Below the pieces are notes generated by a model. That model did not search any database. It saw only the letters and a program-made list of their open reading frames with translations, and was not told where the DNA came from. Shown one piece after another: positions 33,655-46,027 of a stretch of DNA of 64,000 nt. The DNA comes from Roridomyces roridus. Lineage: Eukaryota; Basidiomycota; Agaricomycetes; Agaricales; Mycenaceae. Each line of letters starts with the position of its first letter. The first letter of the stretch is position 1. The stretch lies in assembly GCA_029378245.1 (NCBI GenBank), contig JARKIF010000154.1, positions 1-64,000 on the forward strand, in the 5' to 3' direction. The position numbers and the translations under genes are program-made.

Positions 33655-34957
33655 GTAACTATTCTAACTGTCCCCGGTTACAATTACGAGTCCTAAACCC
33701 TTTTATAGGACTCGTTCTTGGCATCGATTTTCTACCGAGGATTTTGTATCAATTCAAGCATGATGTCATTGAACTTGTCGTTATTTGTTGTTAGTGCTGT
33801 CAAACTCTGGGAGCAGTTTCTGCTTGTTTCTCCTGGCTCCGTACTGCCCCAGTGGTTGAACTCCGAGCCTAAATGCGGGCAGTACTTTGGGCACTCGGCA
33901 CCGTCTTACGTCGCTTTTGGTTGCGACTGGCCTGGTCCGTGCGCAACCGTCGATCTTAATCATGACTCAAACTCGGCAGCCATCTATCCATCTTCTCCCT
34001 CATATCGAAGTCAGCACTGGCATGCCCCCCTTCTCTGTCGTAAATGGATACTCCCTCGAGTGGTCCGGAGTGGAAACAAAGACTGGATTGACCTGGGCCT
34101 GGCAACGTTGCGCGAGCCCTACAAGGTGCGTCGTCATTCATGTGTCTTCGACACCGGCTTACCTTTTCGATACACTGCCAGATGCTCTGAATCGACCTTT
34201 CCCTTTCCTCATTGCCTTCCTGTTGCCATAACCCTGGTCCCGGCCCGCCGGCATTCAGACTTCCCACTAGCTGTCGGCGACAATCTGTGCTCCCACCACG
34301 CTCTACCCGAGGCGGGTGGCATCGCCGGGAGCGTATTTAACATGCCGCGGATGATGCAACCAATCTGGTGCGTGGCTATTCAGAACTCTACTTACCGAGC
34401 CTGACTTCTATGGGAGAGACTAATGTGAGCCGTCACCTCGCCTCATCCCATCCCATACCAATTCCAGCCGCTGTCCCTCTGTCCCTCCTCCCCAAACCCG
34501 CCTCATTCAACAGACAAGTGCTTGGGTCAGACACCTACCGCCCGGATGCTCCCTAACCGCGAATACTCTATCGCTGCACTTGCCGTGAGTGTATTGCTCA
34601 AATGCACGACTGTTATTCACTGCGGAAAAACCCATACATGCCACACCGACAACCTTTCAATAGAGGAGACGCCGAGGAGCACAACGACGGTATGTGTCTC
34701 CTCTCCCATCACGCTTCGTCATTCTAATTAATTTGTATCTTACCAAGACAGCTTGCGACTCGGTATGCGGGTGCCGGTCGAGACAGTAGTCAGATTGTAT
34801 CTCTACAACATATGTGTACTGACCCCTTTTGAATTCATCGGTCTTTGAATTCCCGGGCGACGCGCTCGGATTGTCCACGCAAGCCGACTGAGTGTAAAAA
34901 TCACCGAGGGTACGAAACGCCGGCAACTGAGCACTGGCCATTATCGATCCTTGTCTG
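33655..34957. other. Region between DUF2235 gene and Helitron ORF
   Basis: Two overlapping ORFs (33718-34404 and 33887-34231, +) are rich in Ser, Pro and Cys and match nothing I know. They may be degraded C-terminal exons of the DUF2235 gene or Helitron-internal sequence. No Helitron 5' end could be fixed. Confidence 0.3.
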
Positions 34958-37900
34958 ATGCTCCGAGATTCGAATCACCACTTGTTCCTCGCCCTCATCT
35001 CCTTCACAATGCTCGCTACGCTCGCAATTCTGCACTTTATTTGCTGGCTCACACTCTGGGCCGATGTTTCATCTGACTGGGGTTCAACTTGGCAATGCTT
35101 GCCGTCACCTCCCGGGCGGATATCCAGCTCCCCGGACCACTATCCATCGGATACGCCACGACACACTATGGGGCTAGCCTGTGCGACCTCCAACCGCTGC
35201 CTCAGGCGCGTTCAAGCCTCGGCCTCGGCCTCGGTCAATCCCACATCTGTTTCCTATGCCCCTGCATTGTTCTTGGCGGGTTTTTCAACTGGGGCTGCTG
35301 CCATGACTGCCTCCGGTGCTTTTTGGAGCGGGGGCATAGATGATTCCTGTCTGCCCCGGAACTATTGTCCGTGCAACTCACTCATTCTATCCAATTTGAT
35401 TTCTTACTTCTTCCTAGTAAAAATCGCCATATCTGTGTACCCCTCCGACAGTTGGGGTGCCGGGATCTGTTGTACACAACTGATCTCAGTCGTCCGTTCA
35501 GGACCGGTTGCTTTGTGCCTTTGTGAAAGCTGGGCTACCGGGAGCGGTACAACCAGCGACTCATGCACTCAATCGAGTGAAGCCTATGTTATACCGCCCT
35601 TTGTGGGCATCATAAATGAAGCAAATTGGCCCGCATGTGGCATGCTAAGCGTCTGTTACATATTTTTGATCAAAGCTGGTTCGAACTCAATCCTTCGCAC
35701 ATGCACATTACTCGCCATCGTGTTGTTGTTCGTCCTTGTTCCATGTGTGTATCTTTCACGTGCTCCATATTCGTGGACACAAACAGCCACCCACTTTGAC
35801 TCTCTGAATACCCAAATGCTGATTGGGGGCGGTCATCGCTTTGAATTTGGCGCATCGGTTGTTACGAGCGTTGAGAATCATAATAACTTCGGCCTCTTGG
35901 ATGATTATACATTTTTATTTGAATATCAATGCCTCGTAGATGATGTCGGGCCTGCTTTGAAGAGGAACACTGGCTGTGTCGCTGTTCAAATTAACCTTCA
36001 CAAAGCTTTGCCGAACTTAACACGTCCAGAGCTGATCTCACTTTCCAAATTACACAATGTCTGGATCCCCTCTAGATTCAAAGTTTCAGAAGCCCGTGAC
36101 TTGATGATGGAGCATGGCTGCAATCATTGTCCCGAGATTTTGACTATAATGACACCAGTGAGTCGTAAGAATCTTAGAAAGAAGAGAGACCAACGTATGG
36201 CCAATGCCGAAGCCTACACAAGACGGAAATTGTCAAATCAACCCGCCTCAAATGCCCTGGATCAGTTCACAGAGAGAGAGACCACTTCAAAGGCAGCTCA
36301 ATTTCGGTTCCAGCGAAGCTCTGAATCAGAACATCTGAAGGGAGCTGAATTTCCACCGCGGCCTAATTCTGCTCAGACTGTGCATCGGATTGTAACAGGT
36401 TCGGCACAAGCAGTTCAGCCTCCACAATTTATTGAATCAGGTTGTGCCGTTTGTGGGCAGTTGACACGGCTCGATGAATTGACACCACTTGCACATTATC
36501 ACAGGTCTTTGGATCATCTCAGGAATTCCGACGCAACACGCAAGGAGCGATTCTGCTTGTCGGATCCGATTGAGGAGTTACCTGGTCCTGTCTTGGCTGA
36601 AGGATGCACAGATATCTGTGTTAGATGTGAGGTTTCTGTCTCAAAGGGTACAATCCCACACGAAGCATTGGCAAATTATGGTTGGATTGGTGTAGTCCCA
36701 GAACAACTCAAAGGATTGACCTATGCAGAACAGGTCATGATTGCGCGTGTTAGACACAACCGTTGTGTCATTAGGGTCAATTCAGGAAGGGTTCGTATGC
36801 ATGCAAATGCAATCATGTTCGCACAACCTGCATTGAAAGTTTATTTGAAACTGCCTCCCTCTCGAGATGAAATGAACCAGGTTTTGGCTTTCATTTTCAC
36901 CGGGTCTGCAGCCCCAACCCAGGAAGATTTTGATCGAACACCAATGCTTGTCAGGCGCAACAAGGTTGCTGAGGCTCTCGAATGGCTGAAACTTAACCAT
37001 GAGGCATACACAGATCTGGAGATTTCCCGGGAAAACCTCCTGTCATATTCACACCGTGATATTCCTGTCGTTGTGGACTACAAACGAACTGAAGGCGTTG
37101 CCGAGGATTCAATACCTATTGAAGCTCGCAGCGTGTTTGATACGAATGAAGAGTATGGAACAACAGAGGGTGAATGCACATTTGCAGTGCATGGTTTGAC
37201 TGGGCATGAATATTCAACAGCATCTATGGAGACAATCAAAGCCGTTGCCTTGCAACACTTGGCCAACAAGGGCAGCATGCTTGCTATTGGTAGAAGTGAC
37301 ACTCCTGAGTCAATGTATCGTAATGTTGAGGCCTATCCTGGCATGTTTCCGTGGTTATTTCCGTATGGGAAAGGCGGAATTGGTCATTCTGCTCATAGGA
37401 ACATAGTATCAGACTTGACACGCAAGAAGAATCTTCTGTTGTATCATGATAAACACTTTCAAAAGGAGGTTTATTTCCCAATGGTGGCTTTCAACCAGGA
37501 ACAGCTAAAAGGGTCTAGTAATGGCAGTAGAATCTTTGTTCAACGCTCGAAGTTTCCCAACGCTGCTCGCCGGCTTGAAGTCTTATCCAGAAACCGGGAG
37601 GTTGTGGCCCAAATTGTAGACCGCATGGTAGCTGGTGAGCATGTCAAGCCGGCTAGTGATGTCGAGAAGGAGTGTTTTGAGTTCCTACATGACTTGGATG
37701 GAGTTGGAGCACATGTGATGGGGTCCGTAACTTCTAAAAAGCATCAAAGAAATGAGATCTGGTCTACCACTGCTTTTCTTGGTGCGCCCACTTGGTTTTT
37801 GACAATGTCATGGGCTGATAATAAGCACCCAATTGCTTTATACTATGCGCAGGAGGACACAGTGTATCGCCCGGAAATTCCAACTTCCAAAGAACGCAAC

Positions 37901-40900
37901 TTGCTCATGTCAAAGAATCCTGTCGCTGCTGCACGTTTTTTTCATTTCATGGTTCAAGTCTTCATAAAGGAAATTCTCTGTTGGCAGTCTGAAGAACCTG
38001 GGCTTTACGGGCACACCGCCGGATTCTATGGAACTGTGGAACAGCAGGGCAGATTAACATTACATCTTCACAGTCTATTGTGGATTAAGAATGCTGCTAC
38101 ACCTCAAGAAATTCGTGACAGACTAATGAGTGATGACTCTATCTTCCGGCAGAGACTCATAGACTACTTGGAATCTGCACATCAGGGTGATTTTATCCCC
38201 GGTACTCTTGCTGATGTACAGAAGCGTGTGCAAGCACGTCCGAATAGCAATATCGCAGAAGATGACGAAGACCCTGGGCTTGAAAATCCAACACTGACTC
38301 TGCCTGCGATGAGCATCCTGCTGCGGACAGTGAAGATTGTAAGAAGTGCCAGCGGCTTCATTTGTGGTCTGAGATGTATGAGTCAGAAGTTGATGAGATA
38401 CTGTTGAGATCGAACGTGCGCACATGTCGTGAATCAATTCTTGACAAAGAGGATCAAAAGTCCAAAAAGAACTGGAGGTCTAAAAGCAAGAACTCAAGAA
38501 AACAGCCATACCATGAGCGCCGCGGTTGTCTGTCCAAAACAGGCATATGCAAGGCCCGTTTCCCTCGTGAGGTTGTCGAAAAAACCCACGTTGGCCCAGA
38601 TGGCCACCTGAATATCAAAAAGCGGGAACCACAGCTGAACACCTTTTCTCCGGCCTTGACTTATTTTTCTCGCTCCAACACAGATGCTACTAGCTTACTG
38701 TCCGGCACAGCTGTCAAGGCGGTGGTTTCATATGTCTCTGATTACATTTCAAAATTGGGCCTGAAAACTTACCAGGCCTTTGCATCTGTGTTTGATGTTT
38801 TTGAACGGAACTCAGAGGCAGGTGCAGATGACAGGCCTAATGTCGAAACAGCAAGGACCTTGATGAGGCAGATGATCAATTCAATGTCCACCAAAATGGA
38901 AATTGGCAGCCCGATGGCCTCCTTGTATATTCTCGGAAACCCCGACCATTACTGCAGCCACAAGTACATAAATTTCCCATGGCGCTCATTTGTTACATTT
39001 GTGAAGAATGATTGGAATTCTAACACATCCCAGATAGATCATGGGGATGATGAGATGCCGCCTGCAGAGGATTATATGACCATTCACCATCAGAATGGCA
39101 AATACATTGCAAGCTCCGTAGTGGATGATTATCGTTTCCGGCCCTCTGTGTATGAGCATGTCAATCTCTATGAATGGGTTCAGTGTTCAGAGAAAAAGGT
39201 CCGTACAAAAAAGGAACGCCAGGAGTTTGAAGAAGAAATCAAGAGTTATGAGCAACTCCTGGCAAATTTTGAAAATTCTGATCATTTGGAGCAAGAATAT
39301 ACAGACAGTGATTTCGATGGTGAACAAGACTCACGAGAGGAACTGAATGATGATAAAAATGACTCAGATTATAGTGACTGGAGCTCCAATGATGAGGATG
39401 AAGTCATTGTGGCAAAGGAGATGCGTAAATCTAAAGGCTCCCACACTCGAAGAGCTTTTTTGCCTCAGCACACAGCAGCATACAAGACACATTCGGTTCA
39501 TTGTGACTTCCGGAAATTAGGGACAGTGATACCAAATTTTATTGGTGGTGCGATCCCTCGCGCAGACAAGGGGGATCGGGAATATTATTGTATGTCAATC
39601 ATGACTCTGTTCAAGCCTTGGCGCAATCCGGGGGAGCTGAAGGACCAGAGCTCCACCTGGGACCAAACATTCCATGAGCATACATTCTCGGAGCGCCAGC
39701 AGGAGTTGATCCGAAACTTCAATATACGATATGAGTGCAATGATGCCCGGGACGATCACTATGCCATAATGAGGAAGAAACTGGCAGAGCAGGGTGAGTT
39801 TACCAGGCATTCAACCCTTGCACAGGATGATGAATTCATCAATGATCCTGAAACTGGTGTGTCTTGGGACGACATGGATGATGACAATGACATTACAATT
39901 GGAACCAAAACGGCAGCCCTGTACAAAGCCAGGAATGAGATACGGGATGTGTTGCAAGGTGCAAAATGGCTGAATATTCCCACAGATGGCTTAGCAACAA
40001 TGGATACTGAAAGGTTCAACGCACCTTATAAGACTAAGCGAACCTGGTCAGAAATACTGAAATCACAACTCAGATTGCTCACGGCAAACAAAATGGCTGA
40101 TATGCGGGCATCACAGTATGATCAGAAATTTGGCCACACAACAGACACGGTGAAGGTTGTCTCATATGACTACATGCACCCTAGGTCGGCCTTGAGTCTT
40201 GACTTGAGCCTTCAGTTAATGGATCAGATTTGCTTCCGGTCGACATTGCGATTGAATGCAGAGCAGGAGCGTGCCTTTCGCATTGTTGCAAACCATGCCT
40301 CTAGTCCACAGCCTGCTCCACTCAGAATGTATCTTGGAGGCATGGGAGGGTCAGGCAAGTCTGCTGTGTTTGAAGCAATCAAGGATTTTTTCAAGGCAAG
40401 GAAAGAGGAGTACCGGTACCTTATTCTTGGACCAACAGGATCTGCTGCTGCCTTGTTGAATGGCTCAACATATCACTCAGTTTTCAAAATCCCAAGGGAA
40501 CGCAAGAGCAGGAATAGGGATGACTTGAATGGAATACCGAACGAAGCAGCATCCATTGCGGCCATTAATGAGCGTATCCAAGGAGTTGAGTATATCCTGC
40601 TGGATGAGATATCCATGGTGTCCTGCGAAGACCTCCAGATTTTAGCTAGCCAAGCTGCCAAGGCTCGCAATGTTCATGATATTGAATTTGGGGGGTTAAA
40701 TGTCATTACAGCAGGAGATTTTGCTCAGCTACCACCTGTTTCTGGCCGGGCATTGTACAGCTGTCATGTCTCCTTGACCATGGATAAAATCAGTAATGAG
40801 GCACAGAATGCAATCCTGGGCCGAATCCTTTGGCATCAGTTCAACACGGTGGTCCTCTTAAAGCAGAACATGAGACAGAAAACTCAGACAGTTGAAGATG

Positions 40901-42951
40901 GAAAGCTGCGGACTGCATTGGATAATATGCGGTTTGGTGCTTGTACACCTCAGGATATTGAATTTCTCCGGTCAAGAGTTGCAAGTGATCGCCCCGGACA
41001 CCCACACTTGGACACAGCACAATTTCGAAATGTTTCTATTATCACAGGCATAAATATTCACAAGGATTTAATTAATGATGAAGGTGCACGCCGATTTGCT
41101 CAGGACACTGGTCAGGAGTTGGTAGAGTTCTACAGCATTGATAAGTTGAGCGCTCAGGCAGTCAATCGGCGAAAATGGTTTGGATGTTCCCAAGCTCACT
41201 TCAAATACCTGGGCCCTAAACTTCAACATGCACTATGGTCTGCCACCCCATCCACAGTGGCTGAACACATACCTGGATGTCTGAGATTGTGTGTTGGGAT
41301 GCCTGTGATGATCAAAGAAAACCAAGCCACTGAGCTTTGTATTACCAAGGGTCAAGAAGCACAAGTTGTTGGCTGGCACGATGTGATTGGACAATCAGGG
41401 AAAAGGATTCTTGAAACATTGTTTGTTGAACTCATCAATCCACCACAAACTGTTCAGATTCCAGATTTGCCCATCAATGTTGTGCCACTTGCAAGGAGCA
41501 CAAACCACATCACTTGCCTGTTACAAGATGATTCACTCCTTTCTGTCTCAAGGGAGCAGGTAATGATTCTACCAAATTTCTCAATGACTGATTATGCATC
41601 TCAGGGCAAAACCAGAGAGATAAATGTAGTGCACCTTAATCACTGCAAAAATCAACATAATTACTATGTTGCTCTCTCTCGTGGACGGACTTCGGAAGGT
41701 ACTGCAATAGTGCAAGGATTTGATACAAGAAAAATCACCAGTGGTATACGCGGTGATCTCAGGCAGGAGTTCAGGGAGCTTGAGCTCTTGGATGAGATCA
41801 CCAGACTTAGATTTGAGGGCCAACTACCACAGAAAGTCACAGGAATTTACAGAGGCCAGTTGATAGCATCATACAGAGCCTGGAGAGGTGATACTTCGGA
41901 CCCTGTGCATTTTCATCCTGCTTTGAGAACGAGGCATGCTGATGTACCACCATCAACTGAATACGGTGCCTGGAAACCCTCCCTCAATACTCCAAGCAAG
42001 AAAAGGCCAAATGACAACAAGGATTTGAATGCACTGCTCAGTAAAAAACGCCACACAATGCTCAGTGATTCTTCTCATGCAGACCCCAATATGACAGCTG
42101 TGTTGACTTGCCCCACGGGACTTATCTGGGATAACCAGAACCATAGCTGCGCCTATGATGCCTTCTTGACTCTCCTGGCTTACATATGGAGTAGCAATCC
42201 TATTCGATGGACTGAAAAGCTGGCTGAATGCAGCCCGATCCTTCAAACATGGGCGGGAGTCATGAATAATGACTTTGCAGTTCCTGAAAGGGCCAGAGAT
42301 GTGCTCCGCTACCACCTGAATACACAGAATCCCAGAGCCTTTCCTTTGGGGCCTGAAGGCATAAGCCTGGATACATTATTCTCAACAATCATGAGCCAAA
42401 GAAGTTACGGCTCTGCCATCAGCCACTGCGAAGCATGTGGATACCAAGTGCCCAGCCGAATCCAAACTTTTAGTCAGTATATTGATGTCTATAACTCAAA
42501 TACTCTGAGAGTAAGTTATCCAAATGGACCAACACTGTCAGAATGGTTTAGATACCACTTGGATTGCAGGATAGATAGGTGCCCACAGTGTCAAGACAAT
42601 GGACGGAGCCAAAGGCTGAGAAGGTTGACACAGCTGCAATCTGTTCCACCCTTACTCATTATTGGCATTAATATTCTCAACCTAAGGCTAGAGTCTGAAT
42701 TGCAGTTTGTGAACAACGAGCAGCTCACGACACTTATATTACGCGGTTTGATTTATCACTCACAGCGGTATCTTGAAGGTCATTTTACAAGCATTGTCAT
42801 TGATGCTGATACTCACATGTGGTACCACGACGGGATAACCACCAGAAGAAGTTGCCAACATGTGGGAAGACTGAATGATATCCATGATTTGGGCACTCTG
42901 CACCGGCGGAATGACGAACGGCTATGTGCTGCCATTTATGCATTGTCTTAG
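34958..42951 (+). mobile_element. Helitron: Rep/helicase with C-terminal protease-like domain
   Basis: Two long frames join with one single-base frameshift near 38285-38305. The recognisable Helitron protein begins by about 35940. The Rep domain has the HUH motif HLHSLLW (His codons at 38063 and 38069) and the tyrosine motif YVSDY (Tyr codons at 38731 and 38743). The helicase has Walker A GGMGGSGKS (about 40336), Walker B LLDEIS, GDFAQLPPV, LKQNMRQ and ALSRGRT (about 41671), as in Pif1-like RepHel proteins. The encoded protein would nick and unwind DNA for rolling-circle transposition. A lysine-rich linker (PSKKRPNDNKD) leads to a C-terminal Cys/His hydrolase-like domain described separately. 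The 5' TC and 3' CTRR ends were not located. The first 320 codons (34958-35940) are open but look unlike Helitron sequence. Confidence 0.85.
42100..42948 (+). other. C-terminal USP-like cysteine protease domain of the Helitron protein
   Basis: After the helicase, GLIWDNQNHSCAYDAFLTLL gives a Cys box (Cys codon 42148-42150) like that of ubiquitin-specific proteases. About 210 codons later GHFTSIVIDADTHMWYHDG gives a His box (His codon 42781-42783) with an Asp nearby. CEACGY and CPQC between them may bind zinc. The order Cys-box, zinc pairs, His-box is that of peptidase C19. Activity is inferred. The boxes are intact and uninterrupted. Confidence 0.6.
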
Positions 42952-43155
42952 ACTCAGAGATTCATGGAATGCCAATAGATATTTCTTTATTTTCACTTAG
43001 CAATTTGAAACTCTCTGAACCACTTCCCACAACAAGGACTCGTACTGCCATGCAAAGCACTGGCCTCAAAGACCAGGTCAAGCTGACACTTTCGTAGCGG
43101 CGGTGGCAAGCAGACCAATTTTACCTCAGATAATGGTGCCGTTCCCAGTCGCTGG

Positions 43156-45526
43156 ATGGCATACGAAGCCATGCTCGCAGGTCTGGACATGTTGCCTTTC
43201 AAACGCAATGTCGGAACTCAGGATCTGACTGGTCGTCCGCCGTCAAACTCAATGACTGTCTTTTACAAGATTTTCGAATATTTTCCCTTTCTTGCTTGGG
43301 CGGATCCTGCGCTCTCCCCTCTTGAACCTTATCCAGGTCCTCGGTTCCTACGGTGCGCAACACTATAACTCCATTCGAAGTTGTAGCTCACCAATACTCA
43401 CCAAGCTCTCCTCACCGTCAGCGCCCTCGTGCGATTCACGACCATCAGAGATTACACGTATCCGTGGGGCTCCTTGACTATCGTGCTGAGAGCAATGTGG
43501 CCAATCTCCCCGACACTTGGAAACTTGTCGGCTGGACTGAAATAAACGAGGTGTTGCAAGCAGTATCTGCCACTCTCCAAAATATCGATACGGGCAGCAT
43601 GGCGGTTGAACCTCTCAATGTTGAACTTCAGCCAGAGGATGAGGGTCGGAAACATTCTGCCGCAGTCGGGAAGGTTGCAAAAACTGCTTTAGCTTTGGTG
43701 AAACAATTGGCAGGCACACCATTTGAATTGGATACACTGGACCATCAGAACTGTCCCAGCCTAATTGCCTTTATCCGCAAAGGATCGAACACCATCGAAT
43801 TTCTGGAACGCCTCAATCTTCTTGCGCATACTGGTGAGCACACCGATTTTGGAACTTGAGTATACTTACAGCCTCGTTCGCAGACGTCGGGAAGCAGATG
43901 TTCAATCTTGCGCCAGACTTCAAAGCCATGCTCCTCGAGGTTCTTTCCGTCGACAAGACCCAGCACACGCCAGTAGTCGACTGGCAGAGGATTGAAGTCG
44001 GGTTGCGCCTCCTCCGCAAGATGCCCAAATATTGTACGGGATTTTCCTATCACATGCAGCTTCTGTCTTGAAGAATTTAAATAGTGCAATCCAAGGAGTT
44101 CCAGTCCACATTGTTCACTATAGGCACTGAACCAGGAATCTCTATACGGTGTCTGCAGCGCGTTCTGTACCTTCTGGTCACTAAGGCTACGAGTTTCCCG
44201 CCGCCCCGTTCTCCGTCCCGAGATAGGCGGACGGACAGGGTTTTACAGCGGATACTGGAGTTAGACGAGGATGCGCTTTCCGAATTGGTCTTGGGGACAC
44301 CGGTGATTTGCGAGATCATTCGGATATTATCCGACGATGGGTACGAGCATCCGAACTCACTCTTACGGCTACTCACAGCCGCAGAACTAACCAGGCGTTG
44401 TTACATTTCTTGATCGGAAGACTGGACATGTTGATTAAACTCGACGCTGAATGGATTGCTACAAACGGCTCAGAGGTGCTCTGGCGTTGCCAACTGCTTC
44501 TCGACACGCCATCATTAGTCACTTGTGTTACTGACCGAGCAGGGTTTGTTGGGAAACTTTTGAACATACTCTTGGATCGTAGAATCCAGACGAACCGTGC
44601 CGTGGAGCTCATGGCAGCGATGTTGCGGGGTAAATCCATACTATGACCAACCACGCTACATTGATATCCGTACCCCGCAGATGACCACTGTATCCGCGCA
44701 GCTTTCGAAGCCGGGCTCGTGGACAGATTACTCCAGCATCACCTGGAGAATCAGGACAAAAAGGAGATTGAACTGCTCGAAGCCGGGCTCATGGACATGG
44801 GTAGATTATTCCAGCATCGCTCGGAGAATCAGAACAACAAGAAGATTGAACTGCTGCTTTCACTTGTTATTGAAGCCAGACCAGGTCCATGCATTTCGTG
44901 TACTAAGGTTTTTGTCGCTGACTCATACTATGCAGCATGGGCACAGATGCATTCTTTCCATCCCGATCAATCCGAGAAGGTGGCCACAATGATGAGGACT
45001 TTGTCAAAAAGTGACAGTGACTGGGACATGGAGGAGAATCAACCCGTGCTGCGGATTGTTCTTCCCTTGGCAGCACACATCCCGCAAGTCGCACATACTG
45101 ATCTCGAGACACTATGGAACAGCATCATCCGGCGCATTGAAAATCCTGAACTCACCGACAAATGCCGGAGAGCGGCTGCAATATTCCTTGTCGTTCTGTC
45201 TGTCTGTAACAATGGTGCGTATGTCGGTCGTTTTCTCATCCAGAAACTGGACCCGACCGGAACCCTTCACAGTGGAGCCAGTCACTCAACTCCTTCGACT
45301 GTACCACGACAGCTTGACAAACACATTCGAGGAACTTCGGTATCAAGAAGTTTGGAATGCGCTGCGTGACAACAATGCTTCCGAAAACCTCCAAAACCTC
45401 CGAGAGAAGGAAGCGCTGGATCGACTTGTCCAGGCAATTCGCGACGTGGAGAACTTGGATGCTGGGAGTGACATGTGGGCGATTGAATGGGCGACTCGTC
45501 TCCTCTCTGCGTACACACCTGTCTAG
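43156..45526 (+). CDS. Unrecognised multi-exon protein, helical
   Basis: Several consecutive exon-like frames on the plus strand read as one long protein. It begins MAYEAMLAGLDMLPFKRNVG. It passes through GWTEINEVLQAVSATLQNID, HSAAVGKVAKTALALVKQLA, ASFADVGKQMFNLAPDFKAML and LSVDKTQHTPVVDWQRIEVG. It then gives RVLQRILELDEDALSELVLG and LPLAAHIPQVAHTDLETLWN, and ends EWATRLLSAYTPV. These are amphipathic helices reminiscent of armadillo/HEAT folds, but I do not recognise a family. Exon limits were not fully resolved; introns near 43840-43870, 44055-44100 and 45210-45260 are likely. A 72/75-nt tandem duplication at 44706-44852 sits in the coding part. It is convergent with the F-box gene that follows. 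Confidence 0.45.
44706..44852 (+). repeat. 72/75-nt tandem duplication inside a gene
   Basis: The two units both start CGAAGCCGGGCTC (44706 and 44778) and encode similar helices ending KKEIELL and KKIELL. One triplet is inserted in the second copy. Confidence 0.8.
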
Positions 45527-46027
45527 TCCGCACATAACATTGATTCCAAATTTTGTAATACTAGCTGCATCGGGCCTTCCTGGGTATTGGCAGTTATTAT
45601 TTTGCGAAATCTCTGGCAGGTTGTAGTCTCTGGGCCTCTCACTACTCGCTATTGCGTTGCTATTGAGTTGTTAACGCGTTTATTCTCCATCACTCTTCAC
45701 TTACGCGTGAAAAGCCGTAAGTTAGACCAAATTGCACGAGACATTTTTCAACATGATCTTGAAGGTTTTGAATCTTCCGTTCGATGAAGTCTCGAACCGG
45801 GGAGCGACTGTGCAGATGACCGATAGCATGTGTACCATCTGAAGCAGAATAGTCGGAACCACAATTCGCACTTGATGAAGGATCTCCGAGCGCTTTCAAG
45901 ACGTCCCGTCCCGGCTTTACCTCCGTCTCCTACATATCTGAAGGATTTCGTCAGAGTCCGAGGCAAGGGTTCAAACATTCAAGTTGGAAGTAATTTTGTA
46001 TATACATTGTATATTCAAGATAGAACA
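45527..46027. other. Short spacer, nothing recognised
   Basis: One ORF (45587-45787, +) may be read-through of the preceding gene. AT-rich sequence near 45995 could hold polyadenylation signals of the two convergent genes. Confidence 0.3.
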
